Shown: positions 8,470 to 18,346, counted from the stretch's first letter. The stretch is DNA of 47,838 bases from Deltaproteobacteria bacterium (GCA_005879605.1 VBKE01000023.1:1-47838), one strand, 5' to 3'. Notes: generated by a model from the letters alone, not told the origin. Translations and numbers: made by a program.

Positions 8470-11400
8470 ATGGAACATTCCCGCTTCGTTCACCTGCATT
8501 GTCATACTGAGTACAGTTTGCTCGATGGCGCCAACAAGGTCGACAAACTGTTCGAGCGCATAAAATCGTTAAAACAGCCGGCCGTCGCCATGACCGATCA
8601 TGGGAACATGTTCGGCGCCGTCGAATTCTATCGGGAAGCGATGAGCCACGGCGTGAAGCCGATCATCGGATGCGAGATTTACGTCGCGCCCACCAGCCGC
8701 TTCGAAAAAAAAGGCGTCGATAAGGGGGCGAAGGAATACAATAACCATCTTATCCTCCTGGCGATGAATAAGGAGGGCTACCGTAATCTGTGTAAGCTCG
8801 TCTCGCTCGGCTACATGGAAGGGTTTTATTATAAGCCGCGCATCGATAAAGAGCTGCTCAAGGAACTCAACGGCGGGCTCATCGCCTTGAGCGCCTGTTT
8901 GCAAGGCGAAGTCTCTCAGGCTCTCTCGGGCGGCAATATTGAAAGGGCCAAGGCGGCGGCCGAAAGTTATCTGTCTATGTTCGACGACCGCTACTACATC
9001 GAGATCCAAGACAACAAGCTCCCGGAGCAAGAGAAGGTCAACCGCCTCCTCATCGAGCTGGCAAAGAATTTGTCAGTTCCCATCGTCGCCACCAACGATT
9101 GCCACTACGGCGAGCGGGCGGATTATCACGCTCACGACGTGCTGCTCTGCGTGCAGACCGGCAAAACCATCAATGAAGAAAACCGGCTCAAGTTCGAGAC
9201 GGACGAGGCCTATGTCAAATCGGCCGAGGAGATGAAGCAAGGATTTGACTATTGCCCCGAGGCGGTGGAGCGAACCTTGGAGATCGCCGACCGCTGCAAT
9301 CTCGAGATGGAGTTTGGCAAGTACCACTTCCCGACTTTTGCGCCGCCCAAGGAGATCAGTCTGGAGGATTATCTGGATGAACTGGCTCGCAGCGGCCTGG
9401 AGGAAAGACTTCACGGAGTAACCGATGCCGCAACCAGAAAGGCCTATGAAGACCGACTCAACTATGAATTAGACGTCATCAAGCGGATGCAGTTCCCCGG
9501 CTACTTTCTGGTCGTCGCTGATTTTATCAACTATGCCAAACGGAACGGTATTCCCGTCGGACCGGGACGCGGATCCTCAGCTGGCAGTCTGGTCGCCTAC
9601 GCGCTTAAGATTACCGACCTCGATCCGATTCGTCACGTGCTTCTGTTCGAACGTTTTCTGAATCCCGAGCGGCGCTCCATGCCGGATATCGACGTCGATT
9701 TCTGCATTCGCGGCAGGGCCCAGGTGATTCAATACGTGAAAGATAAGTATGGCGCCGATCGGGTTGCGCAGATCGCCACTTTCGGGACGCTTAAAGCCAA
9801 GGCGGCGATCAGAGACGTCGGGCGCGCATTGGGCTTTTCGTTCGCCGAGACCGATGCCATCGCCAAGCTCATTCCGGCTCCCAAGCAGGGTTTCGACTAT
9901 CCTCTAACCGAATCCATCAAGATGGAGCCGCGGCTCCAAGAGTTGATCAAGACCGATCCGCGGATCAAGACTTTGGTCGATCACGCCCTGCGCTTGGAAG
10001 GCTTGGTAAGACACGCCTCAACCCATGCCGCCGGGGTCGTGCTTTCGAATCTCCCGCTGGTGGATCACTTGCCGCTGTTCGTCGATAAAGAGGGCGGCAT
10101 CGTGACCCAGTTCGATATGAGTTGCGTGGAGAAAATCGGCCTGGTCAAATTCGACTTTCTAGGTCTCAAGACCCTGACCTTGCTTCACGACTGCGTCAAG
10201 CTCATCCAGATGACCCAGGGAGTCAAAGTTGATTTGGAGCGTCTCCCGCTGGACGACAAGAAAACTTACCAGCTCCTGTGCAACGGCAATACCACCGGCG
10301 TGTTTCAGCTTGAAAGCACGGGCATTCGCGAGATGACCGTCAAGATCCGCCCCAACTGTTTCGAAGATCTGGTGGCCATCCTGGCGCTTTACCGACCCGG
10401 CCCGTTGGATAGCGGGATGGCGGAAGAATACATCAAGCGCAAGAACGGCAGAGAGAAGAACAAATACTTGCATCCTCTTTCGGAGCCGATCCTCAAAGAT
10501 ACCTACGGGGTCATCGTCTATCAGGAACAGGTAATGCAGATCGCCCAGGTGCTTGGCGGCTACAGCATGGGAGACGCCGATATTTTGCGGCGTGCCATGG
10601 GGAAAAAAGATCCGGAAGAGATGGCGGCGCAGCGCGAACGGTTCGTCGAAGGCGCGAAAAAGAAAAAAATTGATCCTCAGAAGGCCACAGAGATCTTCGA
10701 TCAGATGGAAACCTTTGCGCGTTACGGTTTTAACAAATCCCATTCGGCGGCCTACGCGCTGGTTTCCTACCAGACCGCCTATCTGAAGACTCATTACCCA
10801 GTTGAGTTTATGGCGGCATTGATGACCTGGGAAATGGGCGACACCGATAAGGTGATCAAAAATCTCGCCGAGTGCAGGGAGAAAGGTATCGAGGTTCTCG
10901 CCCCGGACGTCAACGAGAGCCGATCTGATTTTACGCCGGTGGGTGGTAAGATACGCTTCGGTTTGACTGCGGTGAAGAATGTCGGCGAGAAAGCGGTGGA
11001 GGTGATTCTCGAGAGCCGCGAGAAGGACGGGGCTTTCGAATCGCTTTTCGATTTCTGCCGGCGCGTTGACCTGACGGCGGTGAATCGGCGGGTCATTGAA
11101 AGCTTGATCAAATGCGGGGCGTTCGATTCAACGAATGTTTCTCGGGCGCGGATGATGGCTGTGTTGGACGAGACCATGCGAGCCGGTCAGATTTTTCAGC
11201 GAGATGAGGAAAGTAATCAAATCGACATTTTCGCCATGCTCGGTGCTCCCGCCAAAGGATCCAAGAAACCCGGCGACATTTATCCGCAGGTTGATGAATG
11301 GTCCACCCACGAATCGTTGGCTTTCGAAAAGGAAGCGCTCGGCTTTTATATTACCGGCCATCCGTTGGATAAGTACGACAATGTCATAAAAAAGATAAGC

Positions 11401-11991
11401 AGTAGGACCATTGCGGAGCTCAAGGAGAAAGCTTCAGCGGGCGATGTGAAAATCGGCGGCGTGATTTCCTCGCTCAAGCTGAAAAATACAAAAAAGGGCG
11501 ACCGCTACGGAAGTTTTAATCTCGAAGACAAAAGCGGATTTGTCGAAGTCGTTGCCTGGCCCGACGTCTATCGAAAAGCAGTGGAGCTGCTGAATTCCGA
11601 TGATCCCATTTTTGTCAAGGGCAGGATGGAGGTCGGCGAGGATAGAATCCAGGTTTTTGCCAATGAGATTACGCCGCTTGCGCAGGAGGTTTCCAAGGGA
11701 CGGCTCAATGGCGGCGCGAACGGCAATATTAAACGAAACGGCAATGGCGACAGAGTGCATCTTTATGTCCGCGAATCCGAAGTATCGTCCGACGAGTTGG
11801 TCCAGTTGCGTGAAACGCTACTTGAATATCCTGGTCCGTGTACCGTTGTTCTGCATCTTATTGCTCTGGGGGACAATGAAACGGTCATTGAGCTTCCTAG
11901 TCAAGTGCGGATAGCCTCGACTCCCGAACTTGAGGCGACGGTCGAAAGGCTTTTCGGCCGCCGGGTGAGCTTTCATTCACTCCAATCTTGA
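8470..11991 (+). CDS. dnaE: DNA polymerase III alpha subunit
   Basis: The replicative polymerase, 1,173 residues from ATG 8470 (MEHSRFVHLHCHTEYSLLDG). A TTG at 8428 would add 14 unconserved residues. The PHP domain comes first (HLHCHTEYSLLDGA; MTDHGNMFG). The C-family polymerase core has 'GPGRGSSAGSLVAYAL' and the catalytic PDIDVDF (Asp406 and Asp408). The tandem HhH region and an OB-fold (about 975-1060, IKI..VISSLKLKNTKKGDR) follow. A C-terminal domain ends near the stop. The PHP motif appears intact, so residual metal-dependent activity is possible. The stop TGA overlaps the TTG start of hflX. The length is normal for DnaE1. Confidence 0.97.
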   Translation: MEHSRFVHLHCHTEYSLLDGANKVDKLFERIKSLKQPAVAMTDHGNMFGAVEFYREAMSHGVKPIIGCEIYVAPTSRFEKKGVDKGAKEYNNHLILLAMNKEGYRNLCKLVSLGYMEGFYYKPRIDKELLKELNGGLIALSACLQGEVSQALSGGNIERAKAAAESYLSMFDDRYYIEIQDNKLPEQEKVNRLLIELAKNLSVPIVATNDCHYGERADYHAHDVLLCVQTGKTINEENRLKFETDEAYVKSAEEMKQGFDYCPEAVERTLEIADRCNLEMEFGKYHFPTFAPPKEISLEDYLDELARSGLEERLHGVTDAATRKAYEDRLNYELDVIKRMQFPGYFLVVADFINYAKRNGIPVGPGRGSSAGSLVAYALKITDLDPIRHVLLFERFLNPERRSMPDIDVDFCIRGRAQVIQYVKDKYGADRVAQIATFGTLKAKAAIRDVGRALGFSFAETDAIAKLIPAPKQGFDYPLTESIKMEPRLQELIKTDPRIKTLVDHALRLEGLVRHASTHAAGVVLSNLPLVDHLPLFVDKEGGIVTQFDMSCVEKIGLVKFDFLGLKTLTLLHDCVKLIQMTQGVKVDLERLPLDDKKTYQLLCNGNTTGVFQLESTGIREMTVKIRPNCFEDLVAILALYRPGPLDSGMAEEYIKRKNGREKNKYLHPLSEPILKDTYGVIVYQEQVMQIAQVLGGYSMGDADILRRAMGKKDPEEMAAQRERFVEGAKKKKIDPQKATEIFDQMETFARYGFNKSHSAAYALVSYQTAYLKTHYPVEFMAALMTWEMGDTDKVIKNLAECREKGIEVLAPDVNESRSDFTPVGGKIRFGLTAVKNVGEKAVEVILESREKDGAFESLFDFCRRVDLTAVNRRVIESLIKCGAFDSTNVSRARMMAVLDETMRAGQIFQRDEESNQIDIFAMLGAPAKGSKKPGDIYPQVDEWSTHESLAFEKEALGFYITGHPLDKYDNVIKKISSRTIAELKEKASAGDVKIGGVISSLKLKNTKKGDRYGSFNLEDKSGFVEVVAWPDVYRKAVELLNSDDPIFVKGRMEVGEDRIQVFANEITPLAQEVSKGRLNGGANGNIKRNGNGDRVHLYVRESEVSSDELVQLRETLLEYPGPCTVVLHLIALGDNETVIELPSQVRIASTPELEATVERLFGRRVSFHSLQS

Positions 11992-13292
11992 AGCACCTTC
12001 ACTCCAATCATCATCCCAAAGAAAAAGCTGTTCTGGTAGGCGTCGAACTGCCCGCGCGAGATCACAAAGTTGCTCTCGAATACAGCTTAGAGGAGCTCGA
12101 GCGCTTGGCCGAAACCGCCGGCGCTAAGGTGGTTCGGAAGTTTACCCAACGGCTTCGGACCGTGACGCCGGCGACGTTAATGGGGCGCGGTAAGGTCGAG
12201 GAGATTCAGTCGGCGCTAAAAGAGCTCCAGCCCGATTTGGTGATCGTTGACGAAGACCTCACTCCGGCACAGCAGCGCAATTTGGAGTCGGCGTTTAAGC
12301 TCAGGGTGGTGGACCGAAGCCAATTGATTCTAGATATTTTCGCCCAAAGGGCGAGAAGCAACGAAGGAAAACTGCAAGTGGAACTGGCTCAACTGGAATA
12401 CCTGCTGCCGCGGCTGACGCGCCAGTGGACGCACCTGTCGAGACTGGGTGGCGGTATCGGCACCCGGGGGCCAGGTGAGACCCAGCTAGAGGTCGATCGG
12501 CGGAGAATTCGGGAACGGATTAGCCATTTGAAGCGGCGATTAAGAACCGTGGAGCGCACCCGTACGTTACAGCGCAAAGAGCGGGAGGAAGTACCGTTTG
12601 CCACGGTGGCTCTGGTCGGCTACACCAACGCCGGCAAATCGACCTTGATGAACGCGCTCACACGAGCCGGCGTATTAGTCGAAGACAAGCTCTTTGCCAC
12701 GTTGGATCCGACCACCCGCGCGCTCCGGCTACCCAACGGCGATAAAGTGATGGTCGCGGACACCGTCGGCTTTATCAACAAGATTCCGCACTCGCTCGTC
12801 GAGGCCTTCAGGAGCACGCTGGAAGAGGTCAGGAGCGCGGACTTGCTGCTGCATCTCGTTGACATGGCCAATCCGCTTTTTGCAGAGCAGATCCAGGTAA
12901 TTGAATCAGTGCTTGAAGAAATTGGCGCCGGCGAAGTACCATCGGTGTTGGTTCCTAACAAGATCGACGTTGTAGCTTCGGTACCGCTGCCGCGCCTCAA
13001 AAGCCGATCGGCGGAAGGTGTTTGCCCGATCTCGGCATGGACCGGGGCAGGGATCGACGGGCTGCTGGAACGGATCGGTGCCATCCTCGACCAAGGCAAA
13101 GAGCGGTTTCAGGCTACTTTTCCCGCGTCACGGGTTGGGCTCTTATCGCTGCTGCGTGAGCGCGGAAGAATCGTCGAAGAAACCTATGACAGCGACGAGA
13201 TTCATGTCACCGCGCTAGTCAGCCCGAAATTAGCCGGCCAGATGCGCAAGTTGCTGCGGGCCCTCTCGGCCCCGGTCCACTCTCTGTCATAA
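11988..13292 (+). CDS. hflX: HflX ribosome-associated GTPase
   Basis: A 434-residue HflX, a GTPase that binds the 50S subunit and rescues or splits stalled ribosomes under stress. The N-terminal domain carries the family motif GGGIGTRGPGETQLEVDRR at about 154-172. The G domain has G1 GYTNAGKS at 211-218, G3 DTVGF at 258-262 and G4 NKID at 324-327. The chosen start is a TTG that overlaps the dnaE stop (TTGA), which suggests coupling; no ATG or GTG lies nearby upstream of the conserved 'KAVLVGVEL'. A 12-bp direct repeat, TTCACTCCAATC, flanks this junction. pgsA follows after 7 bp. Confidence 0.95.
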   Translation: MKHLHSNHHPKEKAVLVGVELPARDHKVALEYSLEELERLAETAGAKVVRKFTQRLRTVTPATLMGRGKVEEIQSALKELQPDLVIVDEDLTPAQQRNLESAFKLRVVDRSQLILDIFAQRARSNEGKLQVELAQLEYLLPRLTRQWTHLSRLGGGIGTRGPGETQLEVDRRRIRERISHLKRRLRTVERTRTLQRKEREEVPFATVALVGYTNAGKSTLMNALTRAGVLVEDKLFATLDPTTRALRLPNGDKVMVADTVGFINKIPHSLVEAFRSTLEEVRSADLLLHLVDMANPLFAEQIQVIESVLEEIGAGEVPSVLVPNKIDVVASVPLPRLKSRSAEGVCPISAWTGAGIDGLLERIGAILDQGKERFQATFPASRVGLLSLLRERGRIVEETYDSDEIHVTALVSPKLAGQMRKLLRALSAPVHSLS

Positions 13293-13299
13293 GGTCTCG

Positions 13300-13866
13300 A
13301 TGCTCAACTTGCCTAACTTTCTCACCCTCATTCGCATACTCACCATTCCATTTTTTCTCGTCTTCCTCGCATATCATCGTTACTGGGAGGCTTTGATCTT
13401 GTTCATCTTCGGTGGGGTGACGGATTTCCTGGACGGCCTCGCCGCGCGGTTGATGCATCAGCAAACTGCCCTCGGGGCTTACCTCGACCCTGTGGCTGAC
13501 AAACTACTCGTCATCACTTCATTTGTGATGCTCGGTTTGATTGATGGGATACCTATGTGGCTTGCGGTGGTGGTGGTAAGCCGAGATATTTTGATCCTCC
13601 TCGGATTTGCGGTCGTTTATCTCCTGGTGGAGGAGCGCTTGGAAGTTAAGCCAAGCTTCATCGGAAAATGCAGCACCATGCTCCAGCTTCTGACTTTGGG
13701 CGTGGCCTTGGCGTTGCTCCACAATCCCACAATCCTCCATCCCTTGCTGACAAATATTCTCATTGGGGTAACCGCCACCGCTACCGTTGCGTCCGGTCTT
13801 CAATATCTTTACAGAGGGCTCATGTGGCTCCAGAATAGGGCTGGCTCGATCACCGGAATCGGTTGA
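13300..13866 (+). CDS. pgsA: CDP-diacylglycerol--glycerol-3-phosphate 3-phosphatidyltransferase
   Basis: A 188-residue integral membrane enzyme that makes phosphatidylglycerol phosphate from CDP-diacylglycerol and glycerol-3-phosphate. The CDP-alcohol phosphotransferase signature is complete: D45-G46-x2-A49-R50-x8-G59-x3-D63-x3-D67. The start MLNLPNFLTLIRILTIP is typical of PgsA. About five hydrophobic spans are visible. It begins 7 bp after hflX, so it is probably in one operon with dnaE and hflX. Confidence 0.95.
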   Translation: MLNLPNFLTLIRILTIPFFLVFLAYHRYWEALILFIFGGVTDFLDGLAARLMHQQTALGAYLDPVADKLLVITSFVMLGLIDGIPMWLAVVVVSRDILILLGFAVVYLLVEERLEVKPSFIGKCSTMLQLLTLGVALALLHNPTILHPLLTNILIGVTATATVASGLQYLYRGLMWLQNRAGSITGIG

Positions 13867-13891
13867 CACATGTATGAAAAATTGGTAGTAA
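13863..13891 (+). promoter_or_regulatory. Possible promoter for tRNA-Val / thrS operon
   Basis: TTGACA at 13863-13868 is followed after 17 bp by TAGTAA at 13886-13891. The -35 is perfect; the -10 matches only 3 of 6. It lies across the pgsA stop and would produce a leader of about 125 nt before the tRNA. Confidence 0.4.
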
Positions 13892-14024
13892 ATTCAATCT
13901 CTTGCGCTGTTCAGGTAAATAAGAACCGGTCGCTGCTCCAAGGGCTTTGATCAGCCGCAGTTACAGGCAATGAATATCATGTTTCACAACAGAACCCGCA
14001 AGGGGCTATCCGCTCGCGTCTCAC

Positions 14025-14099
14025 AGGCACGTAGCTCAGTGGGAGAGCGCTTCCTTGACACGGAAGAGGTCGGCAGTTCAATCCTGCCCGTGCCTACCA
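14025..14099 (+). tRNA. tRNA-Val (GAC)
   Basis: A full cloverleaf can be drawn. The acceptor AGGCACG (14025-14031) pairs with CGTGCCT (14089-14095). The D-stem is GCTC/GAGC. The anticodon stem CTTCC/GGAAG carries loop TTGACAC with anticodon GAC. The T-stem GGCAG/CTGCC has loop TTCAATC. The discriminator is A and the CCA end is encoded at 14097-14099. It lies 20 bp before thrS. Confidence 0.95.
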
Positions 14100-14119
14100 T
14101 TCTTCGCTAACACGTTGGG

Positions 14120-16054
14120 ATGGAAAACATTCACGTAAGATTGCCCGACGGCCAAACCGTGGAGGTTCGCCGCGGTACCCGGATTGACGAAATCGGGTCT
14201 GGTCATCGGGCCGATGGTGACATTATCGCCGCCAAGGTTGACGGTCGTCCCGTCGATTTGAATCGACCGGTCGAGCAGGATTGTTTCCTGGAATGGATCT
14301 CCATCGACAGTCCCGACGGACTGGATGTCCTGCGCCACTCGACGGCGCATCTCATGGCGCAGGCGGTGCAAAGTCTTTTCCCCGGCACCCAGGTGACTAT
14401 AGGTCCGACTATCGAAGATGGGTTCTACTACGATTTTAAACGGGACCGAGCCTTCACTGCCGAGGAGCTTGAGAAGATCGAAGCACGAATGGCAGAGATC
14501 GCCCAGTCCAATCTCAAAGTATCGCGCGAAGAGATGCCCAAGAGTCAGGCCATCGAGCTGTTTCGCAATATGGGAGAGGATTACAAGGTCGCTATCCTAG
14601 AAGAAATTCCCGACGAGACCGTTTCTTTATATCGACAGGGCGATTGGGTCGATCTTTGTCGTGGCCCGCACGTGCCATCGACCGGCGCTATCAAAGCCTT
14701 CAAGCTGACCGGAGTCGCCGGCGCCTATTGGCGCGGCAATGAAAAGAACGAAATGCTCCAGCGCATTTATGGCACTTCGTGGCCGACAAAGCAGGCGCTC
14801 AAAGAGCATCTACGGCTGCTCGAAGAGGCGAAAAAACGCGACCATCGGAAGCTGGGCCAGGAGCTCGGCCTTTTTATGATTTCAGACGCCATTGGGCCGG
14901 GCCTTCCTGTGTGGCTTCCGAAAGGAGCCATGGTCCGTTCAATTCTCGAGCGTTATATCGTCGATCTCGAGCGCAGCCTGGGATATCAGCACGTCAACAC
15001 ACCGCAACTCGCGCGCGTCGATCTTTACAAACGCTCGGGCCATTGGGATCACTTCAAAGATAACATGTATCCCTTGATGGAATTCGAGAACAAAGAGGAG
15101 CTGGTTCTTCGGCCGATGAATTGTCCGCACCACATCGTCATCTATCAGCATGGGCTACATAGCTATCGTGATTTGCCGATTCGGTTGGCCGAGCTGGGGA
15201 CCATGTATCGCTACGAACGATCAGGCACGCTTTCCGGCTTGTCCCGGGTGAGAGCGATGACGTTGAATGACGCGCATATTTTTTGCCTTCCCGAGCAGAT
15301 CCAATCCGAAGCCGTCGGGGTCCTTCGGCTGATCGAACGCGTGTACCGAGATTTCGGATTTAAGGACTACTGGTACCGGCTTTCCCTGCGGAATTCGAAG
15401 GACAAAGCGAATTTTGTGGACAACGACGCCATGTGGGATAAAGCGGAGAGCTATCTTCGCCAGGCTTTGAGCGAAGTCGGTGTTGCCTATAAAGAAGCGG
15501 TCGGCGAGGCGGCGTACTACGGTCCCAAGATCGACGTGCAATTAAATGACGTCCTGGGGCACAGCGAGACCCTCTCGACCGTGCAGCTCGACTTTTATCT
15601 TCCAGAGCGGTTCGAACTCGAATATGTTGATAAGGACGGCCAGTACAAACGTCCGGTCATGATTCACCGCGGCGTCATCAGCACGATGGAACGCATGATG
15701 GCTTTTCTGATCGAACACCATGCGGGCAATTTCCCTCTATGGCTCGCTCCGGTGCAGATTAAAATCGTTACCGTTACAGACCAGCAGTTGGATTATGCGC
15801 GAAGAATCTTTATGGAATTGAAAGCGGGCGGTTGGCGCGTCGAATTAGACGAGCGCAACGAAAAACTTGGCTATAAGATCCGCGAGGCCCAATTGGCCAA
15901 GATTCCGTATGCGGTTGTAATCGGGGATAAGGAAGTCCAAGCTCAGACGGTGGCGCCGCGGCGCCGAGGCGGGGAAAACTTGCCATCCATGTCTTTGAAC
16001 GATTTTGTGGAGCGACTAAAGTCCGAGCTTGCGCGGGAAAAGGGAGAAGCATAA
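14120..16054 (+). CDS. thrS: Threonyl-tRNA synthetase
   Basis: A full-length 644-residue class II synthetase. An N-terminal TGS domain (about 1-62) is followed by the editing domain with H73-x3-H77 and C180...H184, which removes mischarged serine. The catalytic core has the zinc ligands Cys335 (MNCPHH) and His386 (DAHIF), plus motif 2 'YRYERSG'. A third His sits in 'VMIHRGVISTMER'. The anticodon-binding domain occupies the last 110 residues. The first gene of the translation operon, it is followed by infC after 35 bp. The ribosome site is weak (GTTGGG). Confidence 0.98.
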   Translation: MENIHVRLPDGQTVEVRRGTRIDEIGSGHRADGDIIAAKVDGRPVDLNRPVEQDCFLEWISIDSPDGLDVLRHSTAHLMAQAVQSLFPGTQVTIGPTIEDGFYYDFKRDRAFTAEELEKIEARMAEIAQSNLKVSREEMPKSQAIELFRNMGEDYKVAILEEIPDETVSLYRQGDWVDLCRGPHVPSTGAIKAFKLTGVAGAYWRGNEKNEMLQRIYGTSWPTKQALKEHLRLLEEAKKRDHRKLGQELGLFMISDAIGPGLPVWLPKGAMVRSILERYIVDLERSLGYQHVNTPQLARVDLYKRSGHWDHFKDNMYPLMEFENKEELVLRPMNCPHHIVIYQHGLHSYRDLPIRLAELGTMYRYERSGTLSGLSRVRAMTLNDAHIFCLPEQIQSEAVGVLRLIERVYRDFGFKDYWYRLSLRNSKDKANFVDNDAMWDKAESYLRQALSEVGVAYKEAVGEAAYYGPKIDVQLNDVLGHSETLSTVQLDFYLPERFELEYVDKDGQYKRPVMIHRGVISTMERMMAFLIEHHAGNFPLWLAPVQIKIVTVTDQQLDYARRIFMELKAGGWRVELDERNEKLGYKIREAQLAKIPYAVVIGDKEVQAQTVAPRRRGGENLPSMSLNDFVERLKSELAREKGEA

Positions 16055-16089
16055 GAATATGAGCGTCTCACAACAAACGGAGGTGGCTT

Positions 16090-16593
16090 ATCGCTAAAGA
16101 AGCGCGGATCAACCATCAAATTCGCGCCCGTGAAGTTCGCGTCATCGGTCCGAAGGGCGAACAGCTCGGGGTCATGCCCCTGTACGAGGCGCTGAAACAG
16201 GTAGAGGCGGAAGAGATGGATCTGGTGGAAGTCGCGCCGGACGCACAGCCTCCGGTGTGCCGGATGATGGATTACGGCAAGTTCCGCTACGAGCAAAAAA
16301 AGAAATCGCACGGGCCGAAGAAGCACTCGGTGTTCGAAATCAAGGAAGTAAAGATGGGCTCCCGCACCGATCCTCATGATGTCGAGCACAAGGTGCGAAA
16401 CATTCGTCAGTTCATCGAGAAGGGACAACGGGTCAAGGTCTCGGTGTTCTTTCGTGGGCGAGAAATCACCCACCCCGAGCTGGGCAGGCAGATGCTCCGA
16501 GGCGTCGTTGATCAGATCCTAGACATTGCCAAGGTCGACATTGAACCAAGATTAGAGGGACGAAGCATGGCGATGCTTCTGACCCCCAAATAG
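16090..16593 (+). CDS. infC: Translation initiation factor IF-3 (AUC start)
   Basis: IF-3 binds the 30S subunit and rejects non-cognate starts. The conserved N-terminus (AKEARINHQIRAREVRVIGP) is only in frame if translation starts upstream of the first ATG at 16174. Between the in-frame TGA at 16060 and this region there is no ATG, GTG or TTG. A perfect ribosome site, CGGAGGT, ends 6 nt before ATC at 16090. This gives 168 residues, the normal IF-3 length. A rare AUU/AUC/AUA start is the known autoregulation device of infC, since IF-3 represses its own non-AUG start. The C-domain ends 'GRSMAMLLTPK'. Confidence 0.93.
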   Translation: MAKEARINHQIRAREVRVIGPKGEQLGVMPLYEALKQVEAEEMDLVEVAPDAQPPVCRMMDYGKFRYEQKKKSHGPKKHSVFEIKEVKMGSRTDPHDVEHKVRNIRQFIEKGQRVKVSVFFRGREITHPELGRQMLRGVVDQILDIAKVDIEPRLEGRSMAMLLTPK

Positions 16594-16636
16594 ACAATTT
16601 TATGAATCGTAAACGGTAAAAAAAGGGGAGAAAAAA

Positions 16637-16834
16637 GTGCCGAAAATCAAAACCAACAGGGGAGCAGCCAAGAGATTTAGGGTGACCAGTAGCGGCAAGG
16701 TTAAGAGAAACAAAGGATTTAAGAGCCATCTACTTTCGAGCAAAGGAAAAAAACGAAAGAGACATCTGCGGCAGGGGACCACTGTTTCGGCTGTCGAGAC
16801 AAAGAATATCCGCAAATTGATACCCTATCTATAA
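16637..16834 (+). CDS. rpmI: Ribosomal protein bL35
   Basis: A 65-residue basic protein, [20 protein letters not shown], clearly bL35 of the large subunit. It starts on GTG at 16637 behind AAAGGGGAG. It lies in the conserved infC-rpmI-rplT cluster, where L20 usually controls rpmI and rplT translation through the leader. Confidence 0.97.
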   Translation: MPKIKTNRGAAKRFRVTSSGKVKRNKGFKSHLLSSKGKKRKRHLRQGTTVSAVETKNIRKLIPYL

Positions 16835-16916
16835 ATTACGAGCAGCTAACGGCGGACAGCAAATAGGACTGGAGGCTGCTCGGCGACAAGCCAACTCGGA
16901 AGAAAGGAGCACGAAA

Positions 16917-17276
16917 GTGCCACGAACTAAGGGCGGGAGCAAATCCCGACAGAGAAGAAAAAAGATCATGAAACTGGCTAAGGGCTATGTCGGAGGCCGC
17001 GGCCGGCTGTATCGGTCTGCCCATGAAACGGTCGAGCGAGCGCTTGCCTTCGCGTATCGAGATCGCCGGGTCAAAAAGAGAACGTTTCGCGGTTTGTGGA
17101 TCACGCGCATCGGTGCGGCAGCCAAATTAAATGGGATTTCTTACAGCCAGTTGATCAAGGGCCTGAAACAGGCCGGCGTGGAGCTTGACAGAAAAATCCT
17201 CGCGGAGTTGGCCGTCGCCGATTTGCCCGCGTTTGGACAATTAGCCGAGACTGCAAAATCTCACCTGAGCGCTTAA
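16917..17276 (+). CDS. rplT: Ribosomal protein bL20
   Basis: A 119-residue bL20, starting on GTG at 16917 ([20 protein letters not shown]) behind GAAAGGAGC. It binds 23S rRNA early in 50S assembly. The C-terminal globular domain is complete ('[20 protein letters not shown]'). The 82-bp gap before it could hold an L20 autoregulatory site, but no structure was proven. Confidence 0.97.
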   Translation: MPRTKGGSKSRQRRKKIMKLAKGYVGGRGRLYRSAHETVERALAFAYRDRRVKKRTFRGLWITRIGAAAKLNGISYSQLIKGLKQAGVELDRKILAELAVADLPAFGQLAETAKSHLSA

Positions 17277-17290
17277 GCTTGTAACTGTAG

Positions 17291-18331
17291 ATGAACGAAT
17301 CCTTGGAAGCTCTCCGAGGAGAGGTTCTGGATCGAATCCAGCAATCCAACTCCGAGATGGAGATCGAGCAGTTGCGCGTCGAAGTTTTGGGGCGCAAGGG
17401 GAAACTGACGCTCCTTTTGCGGGGCCTCGCGGATTTGCCCGCAGAAGAACGGCCGCAAGCTGGCCAGGAGCTCAATCAATTGAGGCGAGTCGTCAAGGAG
17501 CATTTGGACGAACGCCTGAAGGTCATCAAAGAACAATCCAAAGAGCGCGCCCTCGAAGAGGAGAAAATCGATATCACGCTTCCGGGTACGCGCTGGGAGA
17601 GGGGCCGGGCTCATCCGTTGACTTTGGTGTTGGATGAAATCATCGATGTGTTTTGGGGAATGGGCTTTGAGATCGCCCGCGGTCCGGATATCGAGGACGA
17701 CTATCACAACTTCGAGGCGCTCAATATTCCCAAAGATCATCCTGCGCGCGACATGCAGGACACTTTTTTCGTTTCCAACGATCGCGTTCTAAGAACCCAC
17801 ACATCCCCGGTGCAGATCCGCACGATGGAAGCCCGTAAGCCGCCGCTTCAGGTGATCGTTCCCGGCGCCGTGTACCGCCATGATGACGATGCGACGCACT
17901 CGCCGATGTTTCATCAGGTGGAAGGATTTATGGTGGATCGCCAGATTTCTTTCGCCGATCTTAGAGGCGTGCTGACCCACTTCCTGCGACAGATCTTTAG
18001 CGCAGAGACGGGCGTGCGGTTTCGGCCGAGCTTTTTCCCCTTTACCGAACCCAGCGCGGAGGTTGACATACAATGTGTGATCTGTGGCGGCAAAGGAGTG
18101 GTCTCCGAGGGTCAGTCTTGCCGGATTTGCAAAGGCACCGGCTGGCTTGAGATCATGGGCGCCGGTATGATCGATCCGGAAGTCTTTCGCTTCGTGAAGT
18201 ACGATCCGGAGAAGGTCTCGGGTTTCGCTTTCGGCATGGGCGTGGAGCGGATCGCCATGCTCAAATACAGCATCGACGATATTCGGTTGTTCTTCCAAAA
18301 CGACTTGAGGTTTCTCCGGCAATTCGGGTAA
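17291..18331 (+). CDS. pheS: Phenylalanyl-tRNA synthetase alpha subunit
   Basis: A 346-residue PheS, the catalytic half of the (alpha-beta)2 enzyme. An N-terminal coiled coil (1-90) contacts tRNA. The class II core has motif 2 'VYRHDDDATHSPMFHQVEG' and motif 3 'FAFGMGVERIAMLKY'. It carries a small cysteine insert, C262-V-I-C265 and C277-R-I-C280 with DnaJ-like GGKG and KGTG sequences, which may bind zinc; this insert is seen in PheS of various bacterial groups. It starts at ATG 17291, shortly after rplT, in the same operon. Confidence 0.97.
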   Translation: MNESLEALRGEVLDRIQQSNSEMEIEQLRVEVLGRKGKLTLLLRGLADLPAEERPQAGQELNQLRRVVKEHLDERLKVIKEQSKERALEEEKIDITLPGTRWERGRAHPLTLVLDEIIDVFWGMGFEIARGPDIEDDYHNFEALNIPKDHPARDMQDTFFVSNDRVLRTHTSPVQIRTMEARKPPLQVIVPGAVYRHDDDATHSPMFHQVEGFMVDRQISFADLRGVLTHFLRQIFSAETGVRFRPSFFPFTEPSAEVDIQCVICGGKGVVSEGQSCRICKGTGWLEIMGAGMIDPEVFRFVKYDPEKVSGFAFGMGVERIAMLKYSIDDIRLFFQNDLRFLRQFG

Positions 18332-18346
18332 AAAGGAATGTTTCAA

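Noticed and set aside
11976..12009. 12-bp direct repeat TTCACTCCAATC as a sign of phage attachment at dnaE-hflX
   Set aside because: There is no integrase or inserted DNA; a local duplication or shared repeat motif is simpler.
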